NCBI GenBank assembly: GCA_027493875.1
Contig: JAOSJX010000023.1
Location: 186,001-250,000, forward strand
Direction: 5' to 3'
Length of the DNA: 64,000 bases
DNA from: Deltaproteobacteria bacterium
GTDB lineage: Bacteria > Lernaellota > Lernaellaia > JACKCT01
Shown here: piece after piece, positions 18,761 through 27,572 of the stretch
Layout of the letters: every line of letters starts with the position of its first letter
How positions within the stretch are numbered: position 1 is the stretch's first letter
The notes under the pieces: generated by a model
What the model was told of the DNA's origin: nothing
What the model saw: the letters and a program-made list of their open reading frames with translations, nothing else
Database searches by the model: none
Program-made: the position numbers and the translations under genes

Positions 18761-19751
18761 TCTTCTGGCTTCGCGGCGATGGCGGCGCGCCATTGCGGGA
18801 TTTGTTACGGTGCTGTCGCCCCTGGTGGCGGCGTCGTGCACCGCGGACTGGGTTCAAACGGATATCCCGTACGAACCGCCGGCGCGCGTGAACGGGGATC
18901 AAGTCTTCGGATACGAGAAAGGCCCGATCGACGCCCAGGTAAGCCTGACGGAGTCGGAGCGCGAGTACGATCTGCTGCGCGTTTCGTACCCGTCGGCTTT
19001 TCAGGACGACCTGACCAACCGCCGGAGCGCCGCTTGGTACTACCGGCAAAAGAACGGTGCGACGTCCCCATCGATCATCGTGCTGCCCATCCTCGGGGGC
19101 GACTACGGCCCGTCGACGCTGTTCGCGGAGTTTCTCGCACGGCGTGGGTTCAACGTCCTGCGTTTCGAGCGGAAGGCGGGCCTCTTCGAGGACCCCAATG
19201 AGGATATCGGTCACGCCCGGCTCATCATTATTCGTTCGGTTATCGACATCCGGCGTGGACTGGACTGGTGGCTCACGCAACCGGAGGTGGACGCGGGGCG
19301 CCTTGGCATTTGCGGTATTTCGATGGGCGGTATCCAAGGCAGTTTGGTCATGGCCGTGGAGCCGCGCATTAAAGCCGGGGCGTTTTTGCTCAACGGCGGG
19401 CACTTGTCGGAAATACTCATGCGGACGGAAGAGCCCGAGGTCGTTGTTTACCGCGACGCCGTCATGAAGAAGTACAACTGGTCGCCGGACGAAGCTCTTG
19501 CCGAAGCGCGCAAGCAACTCGACGATATCGATCCGGTCGTTTTCGCGCCGAATCTCGATCCGACAAAGGTGCTGCTCATTTCCCCGCGCTTTGACAAGAT
19601 CGTTCCGTACGATCTCTCGACGGCGTGGTGGGATGCCGCGGGACGTCCGAGCCGCATCACGATCCCGACGGGGCATTATTCCGCAGTCTTCGCGCTGCAC
19701 TACGTCGAAGCGCAAACGGTGGATCACTTCCGGCGGGTTTTCGGGGAATAG
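18741..19751 (+). CDS. Alpha/beta-hydrolase lipoprotein
   Basis: 336 residues. ATG 18741 lies inside the end of the preceding gene. A signal peptide ends in lipobox LVAASC. The hydrolase fold follows: IIVLPILGGDYGPS (oxyanion strand), the nucleophile elbow GICGISMGGIQGS, LLISPRFDKIVPYD with the acid Asp, and PTGHYSAVFALH with the catalytic His. The family includes esterases and peptidases with unknown substrates. Expected at a membrane surface facing the periplasm or outside, perhaps acting with the Asp-tailed protein encoded just upstream. It ends 9 bases from the convergent pcm gene. Confidence 0.85.
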   Translation: MTAAVVDLLASRRWRRAIAGFVTVLSPLVAASCTADWVQTDIPYEPPARVNGDQVFGYEKGPIDAQVSLTESEREYDLLRVSYPSAFQDDLTNRRSAAWYYRQKNGATSPSIIVLPILGGDYGPSTLFAEFLARRGFNVLRFERKAGLFEDPNEDIGHARLIIIRSVIDIRRGLDWWLTQPEVDAGRLGICGISMGGIQGSLVMAVEPRIKAGAFLLNGGHLSEILMRTEEPEVVVYRDAVMKKYNWSPDEALAEARKQLDDIDPVVFAPNLDPTKVLLISPRFDKIVPYDLSTAWWDAAGRPSRITIPTGHYSAVFALHYVEAQTVDHFRRVFGE

Positions 19752-19760
19752 ACGGCGGGG

Positions 19761-20486
19761 CTATTCGGGAACCGGGACGCCGGTGCCTTCTCCGGTCATC
19801 GGCACAAACCGCACGGGGAGCAGCGATTCTTTCTTGAGTTCGGCGCCGTTTTTGGTCAGCCGGACCAATTCCTGAAACATCCTTCCCACCGGCATGACGA
19901 GGCGTCCGCCCTCCGCGAGTTGGTCGACCAGGGGTTTCGGCACGTGATCCGGCGCCGCGGTGACGATGATCGCGTCGAACGGCGCGTGCTCTTTCCAGCC
20001 TTTGTAGCCGTCGCCGCACTTGCCGGTGACGTTCTTGTATCCCAGCCGTTTGAGGCGCGCGTCGGCCTCTTTGGCGAGGCCGCAGACGATCTCAATGGTG
20101 AAGACCTTATCGGTGATCGCCGCCAGGACGGCCGCCTGGTAGCCGGAGCCCGTGCCGATTTCCAGCACTTTGTCGCCGGGTTTGAGTTTCAGCGCCTCGG
20201 TCATGAACGCCACGATGTAGGGCTGGCTGATCGTTTGGTCGTGGCCGATCGGGAGAGGGGTGTCACTGTAGGCGAGCCGGCGCTGCGCGGGCGGGACGAA
20301 CTCGTGACGTGGTACCTTGCGCATCGCGGCGAGCACGTGGCCGTCCTTCACGCCGCGGGCCTCGATGGTCAGCCGGACCATCGCGTCGCGCCATTTCGCG
20401 TCGTCAAAATCCTCCGCAAAGGCCGCGTGAAATGCCAGCAAGGAGGCCAGCGCCGCCAGCGAAGCGGTGAGAACCCTACGCGTCAT
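19761..20486 (-). CDS. pcm: Protein-L-isoaspartate O-methyltransferase with a signal peptide
   Basis: 241 residues, intact. Repairs isoaspartyl residues using S-adenosylmethionine. Family motifs: [41 protein letters not shown] (SAM motif I), [14 protein letters not shown] (motif II) and GGRLVMPVG (motif III). The odd point is the N-terminus: [19 protein letters not shown] followed by HAAFAED looks like a cleavable signal peptide, so the enzyme is predicted in the periplasm, where SAM is not expected. The gene starts 11 bases before the end of the DUF2461 gene upstream, so the two are coupled. Confidence 0.92.
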   Translation of the reverse strand: MTRRVLTASLAALASLLAFHAAFAEDFDDAKWRDAMVRLTIEARGVKDGHVLAAMRKVPRHEFVPPAQRRLAYSDTPLPIGHDQTISQPYIVAFMTEALKLKPGDKVLEIGTGSGYQAAVLAAITDKVFTIEIVCGLAKEADARLKRLGYKNVTGKCGDGYKGWKEHAPFDAIIVTAAPDHVPKPLVDQLAEGGRLVMPVGRMFQELVRLTKNGAELKKESLLPVRFVPMTGEGTGVPVPE

Positions 20487-21171
20487 CGACCATGTCCTTC
20501 AACCATTGATGCAGCGGCAACATCGACTTATAGCGCTTGAAGGCGTAGTCAACGAAGGCCGGCGTATAGAACTCGTCCGGTATCTTCTCGTTAACGGCGG
20601 CGAATAAGCCTTTGTATTTCGCAAAATGCGCGTATTGGCCATGCGGGTCGAAACCGCGGGGGACGCGAACCGTTGCGTCGCCGCCCACGGCGCACCCGGA
20701 CTTCTCCACTTTTCGAATCGCGGTCTCAAGATCCGCCGCGCGCTTCGGGTCCGCGACGACCCGGCGGAAGGTGTCGAGGATCGCCGGCGGAAAAATGTGG
20801 ATGCCGCACGCGAACATCACTTCCGGCGGGTCGAGTTGAAAATAAAATCCCGAGCACTCCATGCGGGGCCGGGCGCCTTCCCACATCCAAAGGCCGAGAT
20901 GCGTTTTGTAGGGGGACTTATCGGCGGAAAAGCGGATGTCGCGGTGAATGCGGAACAAGGACCGGTTGACGCGCGGGTCGGCGTGAATGTCGGGCGCGAT
21001 TTTTCGCAGTTTTTCGCCGAGCGCAACGACAAAGGCGCGCGACGGGGCCACAACGTCGCGTTCGTAGATTTCTTTTCGGGCGTCAAACCATACCTTGTCG
21101 TTGTTCCGTTTCAAAGAACGGAAAAAGGAAACGGTGCCTTTTGAAAACCCCATGAAATCAAATTCGTCCAT
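20476..21171 (-). CDS. DUF2461 domain-containing protein
   Basis: 231 residues, intact. Matches the TIGR02453/DUF2461 family: [58 protein letters not shown] and the C-terminal [20 protein letters not shown]. The function of the family is unknown; members are small cytoplasmic proteins. I choose the internal Met at 21171, which begins [12 protein letters not shown] like homologs; a start at 21249 would add 26 residues unlike the family. The stop overlaps the start of pcm. Confidence 0.88.
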   Translation of the reverse strand: MDEFDFMGFSKGTVSFFRSLKRNNDKVWFDARKEIYERDVVAPSRAFVVALGEKLRKIAPDIHADPRVNRSLFRIHRDIRFSADKSPYKTHLGLWMWEGARPRMECSGFYFQLDPPEVMFACGIHIFPPAILDTFRRVVADPKRAADLETAIRKVEKSGCAVGGDATVRVPRGFDPHGQYAHFAKYKGLFAAVNEKIPDEFYTPAFVDYAFKRYKSMLPLHQWLKDMVDDA

Positions 21172-21247
21172 AGCGCCGGTTGCCTTCCGTTTTGGGGGTT
21201 GATACCGTGCCGGTGCGCAGCCGATCATAGCAGTCCTTGGAGCGACC

Positions 21248-21668
21248 ATGAAGCACTACCGTGAAGAATTGTGGTTCAACATTCCGTCCCGGCGCGGCCT
21301 TCGAAACATCACGAAAACGGTGCAGGAGATCGTGACCAAAAGCGGCGTGCAAAACGGATTTGTTCTCGTGAACGCCATGCACATTACGGCGTCCGTTTTC
21401 GTCAACGACGACGAATCCGGATTGCATGAGGACTACGAAGAGTGGCTCGAAGCACTCGCACCGCACGAGCCGATCGATCGTTACCGCCACAACCGCACCG
21501 GCGAGGACAACGGCGACGCGCATTTGAAGCGGCAGATTATGGGTCGGGAGGTCGTCGTCGCCGTTACGGACGGCGATCTCGATTTCGGGCCGTGGGAGCA
21601 GATTTTCTACTTCGAATTCGACGGCCGGCGCCTGCAAGCGGGTTCTCGTCAAGGTGATCGGGGAATAG
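21248..21668 (+). CDS. YjbQ/UPF0047 family protein
   Basis: About 139 residues. The family signature [20 protein letters not shown] and the HxH-type [20 protein letters not shown] are present, as is [17 protein letters not shown] frame break near 21632 leads to the conserved ending [10 protein letters not shown] and TAG at 21668. YjbQ proteins have been linked to thiamine-phosphate synthesis activity in vitro, but the physiological role is not settled. The next gene starts 3 bases later, so both are in one transcript. Confidence 0.88.
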
Positions 21669-21671
21669 CGC

Positions 21672-22868
21672 GTGAGCCGCCTGGAGCGCATTGAACTGTT
21701 CCATGTCGATATGCCGCTTGCCGAACCGTTTTGGCCGTCCTGGATCCCGGGATACCCGCAAACGCACAACCGATTTACGCTGATCCGGCTCACGACGGAC
21801 GACGGATTGACCGGCGTCTCGGCGGGGGCGGCGTTTACCACCGAGCGGCAGGGCCTGGGCGATCTCCTGGGTGGATTTCTTCTCGGACTCGATCCCATGG
21901 ATATCGCGACGGTGCGGCAGCGGATCAAGGAGGCGTCCTATCTGGGCTGGCGGAACTGGTGGATCGAACCGGCGTTTTGGGATTTGCGAGGAAAGATCGA
22001 AGGCCGACCCGTCTATCAGCTATTAACAGGCTCCGATGCGCGCGTCGAGAAGGTTCCGTGCTACGCGTCCACCGGCTCGCTTCGATCTTTCGACGAACGC
22101 AAGCCTTATCTCGATGATATTCGGGAGAAAGGATTTCGCGGCGTCAAAATCCGCGTTCACTCGTTCGACGAAGAAGAGGACTTTGAGATACTACGCCGCG
22201 TCCGCGAGGAAGTCGGCGCGGAATTTCAGGTCATGGTCGACGCGAATCAGGGCTGGCGCGTGACGCTCATCGACGACGCGCCGCTGTGGGATTTGGAACG
22301 CGCCACGCGGTTCGGCCGTGTCGCGGATGAACTGCGTTTCGCGTGGATCGAAGAGCCGCTCGATATGCACCGATTTGACGAATACGCGGAACTGCGGCGG
22401 CGGATTGAAACTCCGATCGCCGGGGGCGAGCTGTTCGGCAGCCGCCAGGAAATGCGGACAGCGCTGGATAAAGGCGCGTTCGATATCCTCCAGCCGGACG
22501 CGACATTTGCGGGGGGATCGAAGACGGGCGATGGGCCATTGCCGAATGCCTGGAGCGCGGCATCGGTTATTCACCCCATACGTGGACGAACGGCATCGGT
22601 TTGCTCATTAACCTGCACCTCAAGGCCGCGGCGGGGACGGACGATCTTTTGGAATATCCGTATGAGCCACCGGGTTGGACTCCTGAAGGACGCGACGGTC
22701 TTTTGGCGGCGACTGTCGGTGTTGACGGCCAAGGCGCCGTCTCCCGTTCCGCAAGCGCCGGGGTTGGGCATTCTGCTCGATGATCGAAAAGTGAGCCGTT
22801 TCGCCCGACGATTTCATCTGATGACGCCGTCGCGGCTTGCCGTGAAGACGATCCGCGAAAAGGATTGA
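21672..22868 (+). CDS. Enolase-superfamily enzyme (mandelate racemase/muconate lactonizing type)
   Basis: About 398 residues. N-terminal capping domain, then the barrel with GVKIRVHS (catalytic Lys region), MVDANQGW (first metal Asp), WIEEPLD (second metal Glu) and IAGGELFGS (third metal Glu). These ligands hold Mg2+ for proton abstraction next to a carboxylate, giving a racemase, dehydratase or cycloisomerase; the substrate is not predictable. Between about 22515 and 22690 the frame is shifted and then restored: the other frame gives [19 protein letters not shown], with the expected H-T-W-T barrel-end motif, and [17 protein letters not shown] start 3 bases after the YjbQ gene. Confidence 0.86.
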   Translation: MSRLERIELFHVDMPLAEPFWPSWIPGYPQTHNRFTLIRLTTDDGLTGVSAGAAFTTERQGLGDLLGGFLLGLDPMDIATVRQRIKEASYLGWRNWWIEPAFWDLRGKIEGRPVYQLLTGSDARVEKVPCYASTGSLRSFDERKPYLDDIREKGFRGVKIRVHSFDEEEDFEILRRVREEVGAEFQVMVDANQGWRVTLIDDAPLWDLERATRFGRVADELRFAWIEEPLDMHRFDEYAELRRRIETPIAGGELFGSRQEMRTALDKGAFDILQPDATFAGGSKTGDGPLPNAWSAASVIHPIRGRTASVCSLTCTSRPRRGRTIFWNIRMSHRVGLLKDATVFWRRLSVLTAKAPSPVPQAPGLGILLDDRKVSRFARRFHLMTPSRLAVKTIREKD

Positions 22869-22916
22869 AAACCGCGATGGAACTCAAAAGAAAAAAGCGG
22901 CGAGCGGGCGCCGGAC

Positions 22917-23487
22917 GTGACGGCGCCGCGAGAGATCGGCCGCGAATTTTCATTCCAGGACGCCATCGGGCATCCTTTGAAACGGACGTGGAGCGTTTTT
23001 CGGAACGAGCTGCCCGGATTGGCGGAGTACCTGCCGAACGTCCGGCACATCGAGGAAATCGAGCGTACGAAGGTCGACGGCGGTGTTCACGTGGTTCTCA
23101 AGTGGTTCGCCGAGGCGAAGCTACCGGGCCTCGCGGCGCGATTGATCGCGCCGGAGAAAATTTATTGGATCGACACCGCGACATGGTTCGACGAAGCGCA
23201 CACCGTCGAATACGAATTGACGCTTCCCGGAACTTACGGGCGCGGTCCGGGTCGTAGGCACGAATCGGTTTATCGACGGCGGCGAACGCACGGTGGTTCA
23301 TCTTTCCGGCGCGCTTTACACGGATATCGACAAAATCAAGGGCGTTCCCAAGGCCGTGCTCCGGACCGTCGTCCCCGCCGTCGAAGCCTTCGCGCTCAAG
23401 TTGACGGAGCCCAATCTGCGGCAACTCAATCGAGGATTGGGGCACTACTTGGACCGCCTCGACGGAAGGGCGTCACGTACCCCTTAA
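22917..23487 (+). CDS. SRPBCC-like (START-fold) protein
   Basis: About 190 residues in two frames (break near 23240). The pattern is that of the polyketide-cyclase/START fold: a first strand FSFQDAIGHPLKRTWSVFRN, LAEYLPNVRHIEEIERTKVD, WIDTATWFDEAHTVEYELTL, and a long C-terminal helix after IDKIKGVPKAVLRTVVPAVE. Such proteins bind hydrophobic ligands or serve in coenzyme Q-like pathways; nothing specific can be said here. GTG 22917 is the only start in this frame, but an ATG at 22877 with a further indel in the A-rich stretch is possible. The end overlaps the convergent acetyltransferase gene by 15 bases. Confidence 0.65.
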
Positions 23488-24636
23488 AAATTTCCGCAGC
23501 CGCGATTTGAGGCCGAGTTTTTCGACGGGAGCTTTAACAAGGTCGTACGCGCGCGCATAGAATCGCTGGAGCGCGAGGGCGGCGAGGAGTCCGGGCCGCC
23601 GGCGGTAGAGAAAATAGTAGGTCTCCGCGTAGTCGGTGGTGGAGAACTGGTCTTTGTAGGCCGCGTGCCCGTACTGAAAATCAATCCGTGTCACGCCTTC
23701 GTCGGGCGTGTAGATGGTCTTCGCCAATTCGTACAACAGAATCCGGCCCGGCGAATAGTCTTTGAACGCGGGGTCATACGCCACTTCGTCATAATAATAG
23801 GTTCCCTGAAACACCTTGCCCGCGCAGAAAGCGGCCGGACGGTCGCCGGCGTAGAGAATGAACGAGAGGAAGGCGCCGGACCGCGCGAGTTCGGTCATCC
23901 AGACCTTGTCGTTTTCGCGAATTCGTTCGCCGAGATGCCGGCCTTGCCAGCTTTTCTCGGAAATCTTACGGGCCTCGTCGATAAACTTTTCGACCCGCTC
24001 CGGTGCTTTGAAAACCTCCAGGCGCGCGTCGCCGAACTCGGCGGCCATACGGCGCCACTTGCGCTGGATAGTATGGCGTGTTTTCGAGGAAAACCGTTTT
24101 TCGAATCGGCCGCGGAGGGACGGGTCATCGACGACATGCCGGCGTTGGGGATGGCCGGACCAATGCGCCTTGATGCCGTGGTCCCTCGCCGCCGCCTCGT
24201 TTTCGAGCAAGGGAAAAACGGGATCGTCGAGCGGAACGGTGCTGATCCGCAACCCGTCGAACCGGGGAAAAGCATCGAGGATCGCGAACAGGACATCGCG
24301 GCAGGTTTCGGGCGGCGCCGCAAGCGGCCAGCCGGGATACGAAACCGCTCCCATCGAAACGGGAATGCGGTAGAGAGGTTTTTCCGCGACGGTGAAGCCG
24401 ATGGACCCGCTTTCCGCGACCACGTTGAGATAGCCGAGTAGCCGGTCGCCATCGCGCACACGGACCGCCCAAACGGGTTTCGTTCCCGTCGTCCGGAGGG
24501 CTTCAAGCCACATCGGCGAATGCGAAATATGGCATGGCGCGTTGTCCTCGCAGGCTTTCGCCCACGCCGCGCGGACGTCGTCGGCAAGCGGTCCTTCCGG
24601 CAGAATGTCGATGGAAATGCGCTGAGGGCGGGCCAT
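23473..24636 (-). CDS. GNAT/FemAB-like acetyltransferase family protein
   Basis: Intact, 387 residues. Two GNAT-like halves as in the BioF2-like/FemAB group (Acetyltransf_6): HISHSPMWLEALRTTGTKP at the start, FSSKTRHTIQRKWRRM as the basic substrate-binding helix, RPAAFCAGKVFQGTYYYDEV, and SPGRILLYELAKTIYTPDEG with GVTRIDFQYGHAAYKDQF, the typical final motif. Relatives act in exopolysaccharide or peptidoglycan modification; the role here is unknown. The protein is cytoplasmic. Confidence 0.85.
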   Translation of the reverse strand: MARPQRISIDILPEGPLADDVRAAWAKACEDNAPCHISHSPMWLEALRTTGTKPVWAVRVRDGDRLLGYLNVVAESGSIGFTVAEKPLYRIPVSMGAVSYPGWPLAAPPETCRDVLFAILDAFPRFDGLRISTVPLDDPVFPLLENEAAARDHGIKAHWSGHPQRRHVVDDPSLRGRFEKRFSSKTRHTIQRKWRRMAAEFGDARLEVFKAPERVEKFIDEARKISEKSWQGRHLGERIRENDKVWMTELARSGAFLSFILYAGDRPAAFCAGKVFQGTYYYDEVAYDPAFKDYSPGRILLYELAKTIYTPDEGVTRIDFQYGHAAYKDQFSTTDYAETYYFLYRRRPGLLAALALQRFYARAYDLVKAPVEKLGLKSRLRKFLRGT

Positions 24637-24755
24637 CGGCGAGGTGCGACCTCATTGGGGTGGAAACGATGGAAGAAAATACCGTAGACGAAGAAGAACG
24701 TCTTGTCGATTGAGCGGGATGTTGACAATATGCCGCGACTTATTCGGGTTCCGCG

Positions 24756-26101
24756 TTGATTCCACGATTTGAACAAATATTCAGAATTCTCGCCGCCGTG
24801 TTGCTTGCCGTGATGGGGGCATCGTCCGCCGTTGCGGCGGCGGAGGAGGGAGCCATGCCTCAATTCCAAGCGGGAATGGCGAAGATGGATATGACGCCGG
24901 ATCTCGGCCGGGTGTCCGTATCGCTCAACGGTTACGGTGACCGGCGGAAAGCGCCGGCCATGGGAGTGCTTGACCCGGTGTACGCCCGAGCGCTCGTCGT
25001 GAAGGACGGCCGCGGCCGCCTCGCCGCGATCGTCGGAACGGATCTCTGTTATGTCAACACGGAACTGCGCGAAATGGTTCTCGACCGCCTGGAAACGTCC
25101 GGGTTCGCGCGGGACGCCGTTCTCATCGCCGCGACGCACACGCATTCGAGTTTCACGGGCTACGACCGCGCTTTTATCGCGAAGGCGATCATGGGGAGCT
25201 TTGAACCGGAGATTCTGACGGATACCGCGGATGCGATCGCCCAGGCGGTCCTGGACGCGAATGCGAATCTCCGTCCCGTCATAATGAGTTCGGCAACCCG
25301 CGACGTCGACGGGCTCAATCGTAACCGCCAGGACCCGGGGTTTTCGCACGGGCTCGGCAAGAGCACGAAGCCGGAAGGCGAGGGGACCTTCCCGACGAAC
25401 AACCGCATGACCGTCATTTCGTTCGTCGACGAAGAACAGAAAACCGTCGGAGCCGTTCTTTATTGGTCCGCTCACCCGACGGTTCTGTCGCCGAAAAACA
25501 AGTTCCTTTCCGCGGATTACCCCGGCGTCGTGGACGCGCGTCTTGAAGAAGAGATGGGCGAGGGCAGCGTCGCGCTCTTTCTGAACGGAACGCTGGGCGA
25601 TCTGGCGCCGATACCGGATTGGGAAGAGGCCGTGGCCACTGAGGTTAAAATGATGGGCGAATATGGCGCGCAGGTCGCCGAGGCCGCGATCGACGTCCTC
25701 CATGACGGCCGGCCTGTGGACCGTCCCGACGTGGTGTTTACATCCCACGTCGAGACTATTGAAACGATCCGCCTGCGTCCGTTGTGGCGCGTCAAACTGC
25801 CGTCCTTTCTTCGCGATGCTTTATTTGCGAATCCGAAAACGTCGTTTCAAGCGCTTCGGCTCGGCGGCCACACGTTTCTCGCGGTTCCCGGAGAGCCGAC
25901 GACGGCGACCGGGCGGGCGCTGGCTTCGCTCTGCGACGGCGACTGTCTTGTTGTCGGGCCGGCCAACGGATATCTCGGCTACGTCGTGACCCCGGACGAA
26001 TACGAACGGGATACCTACGAGGCGAGTTCGTGCTTTTAGGCTCCGACGCGCTGCCTTATATGACCGGCGTTTTCCGCCGCGTTCTTGGGGATTTGAAGTG
26101 A
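24756..26101 (+). CDS. Neutral ceramidase-like secreted hydrolase
   Basis: About 448 residues. TTG start, a signal peptide ending near SSAVAAAEEG, then the N-terminal domain of the neutral/alkaline non-lysosomal ceramidase family: QAGMAKMDMTPDLG, VGTDLCYVNTELRE, IAATHTHSSFTGYD and YWSAHPTVLSP supply zinc-binding His residues, and LFLNGTLGDLAP matches the GTxGDxxP loop. True ceramidases are about 650-700 residues, so the substrate may differ. Near 26030 the frame changes to give EFVLLGSDALPYMTGVF, the expected end of the catalytic domain, with the stop at 26101. Periplasmic or secreted. Confidence 0.83.
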
Positions 26102-26225
26102 TTAAAGCATCTTTCCGCGCACCCGAAAGCGTGCTAAGTTGGCGCGCTTTTTGGGGCGCCTTCTCGGGCTTGCGAATTCCTTGGATCGTCAGGTATCCGA
26201 GGCCCCCATGATGGTAGGGGGAACG

Positions 26226-27572
26226 ATGAATTTTTGGGGTCGCTTTCCGGTCATTTGCGTGGCGGCGATGCTCTTCCTTTGGTCCGGCACCGCGATGGCT
26301 CAAGAGGAAACACCGGAGATCGGTGACGATGAGCCGGTGACGGAAATTCCGGCGAACGGCGAGGCGCGCTCGGCGTTCGGAAACTACCGGGCGTTTCTCA
26401 AGCATCAGGAAAATTTGCTTATGAGCCTCGACATCTGGGGCTCCTCGTCGACCATTCCGGAAGGTTACGGAATCGTCTTTCTAGGCTGGCAGCATCGGCG
26501 CGCCTACAAACGTTTCGACGAGTTTCGCAAGCAAACGGATATCGTCCCCGTGATCACCGCGCCGGATCCTTTCTTGGGGCGCGGTTCGTTTTTTACGTTT
26601 GACTTCGGAATCAGCGGCCGGCTGTCCGGATACGGCGGCGGCATCCAGTACGGCATCACGGACCGGCTCTCGGCGATGATCAATACATTCTGGGTGGTCG
26701 TTCATATCGACATCGATCCGATCTTTACGCCGGGCACGTCGGATCAGGTGGGCATCGTCACGCTTGACGATTTCTACGAGATTCTCGTTCTGCTCGGCCG
26801 GCCGATTCCGAAGACCAGCTACGATTCCGATCCCGTCGATTGGGGCGACACCTCTCTTGAGTTGAAGTGGAATTATTTTCGGGCGGACCACGTGTCGTCG
26901 GCGATCCAGGGCGGCATCATTCTTCCGACCGCGCACCGGGCGGACCCCCAATCGAACCTGATCTTCGGATTGGGTCCGGATCTCGACACGGGTTCGACGG
27001 CGTGGGGCGCTAAAGCGGGGAGCATGATCGATTTCCGGTTGCCGGACCCCGTCAAGTGGGTGTCGTTCAGCTTCGGGGCGGAAGGGGCGTATTTCCTCCC
27101 GGTCGAACGCGACGCCCCGGAGTTTCCTCCGCTTAATCAGGACGTCAAGGACTATCTGGCAAGCCAGGGCGTGGACGTCGATATTTTCCCCGACCTGACG
27201 GACGTTCCATCGACCTATACGTATCAACCGGCGCCGTGGGCCGCGCTCAGTGCGGGGATCGGGCTCGGGCCGGTGTCGGTCACCTACCGTCACGGTTTCG
27301 CCGGAGCCGCGTCGTACACATCGAACAGCGAAGGGTTTGAGGACCTCGTCGATGCCATCGGCTTGGTCGGCTACGGGGACGACGGAAAACTCATTTTTAA
27401 TATGCCGGTCCCTCTGACCCCGCTACTCATTCCGGGCATCCTCAATTTCAACTTTGAATACCAAACGGACGGCCGCAATACGCTGATTTTCCGCGACGTG
27501 TATACGATCGGCCTCGGGATCGGCTGGCCGGTGAACGTGCCGGACCGGTACAAGATGGGAGGCGAGCCATGA
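26226..27572 (+). CDS. Putative outer-membrane beta-barrel protein
   Basis: 448 residues, intact. A strong GGGGGA ribosome site precedes ATG 26226. Signal peptide ending in GTAMAQ, then many amphipathic strands with aromatic girdles, such as FTFDFGISGRLSGYGGGIQY, SLELKWNYFR, SAIQGGIILPTAH, AALSAGIGLGPVSVTYRHGF and a C-terminal FNFEYQTDG...YTIGLGIGWPV. This layout fits a transporter-like outer-membrane barrel, though I cannot name the family. The stop shares ATGA with the start of the Cys-rich lipoprotein, so the two are translationally coupled and probably work together. Confidence 0.78.
   Translation: MNFWGRFPVICVAAMLFLWSGTAMAQEETPEIGDDEPVTEIPANGEARSAFGNYRAFLKHQENLLMSLDIWGSSSTIPEGYGIVFLGWQHRRAYKRFDEFRKQTDIVPVITAPDPFLGRGSFFTFDFGISGRLSGYGGGIQYGITDRLSAMINTFWVVVHIDIDPIFTPGTSDQVGIVTLDDFYEILVLLGRPIPKTSYDSDPVDWGDTSLELKWNYFRADHVSSAIQGGIILPTAHRADPQSNLIFGLGPDLDTGSTAWGAKAGSMIDFRLPDPVKWVSFSFGAEGAYFLPVERDAPEFPPLNQDVKDYLASQGVDVDIFPDLTDVPSTYTYQPAPWAALSAGIGLGPVSVTYRHGFAGAASYTSNSEGFEDLVDAIGLVGYGDDGKLIFNMPVPLTPLLIPGILNFNFEYQTDGRNTLIFRDVYTIGLGIGWPVNVPDRYKMGGEP

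Noticed and set aside
18441..19727. A 428-codon minus-strand frame opposite the hydrolase gene
   Set aside because: Arg/His/Pro-rich low-complexity text, no recognisable motif, and a convincing hydrolase on the other strand.
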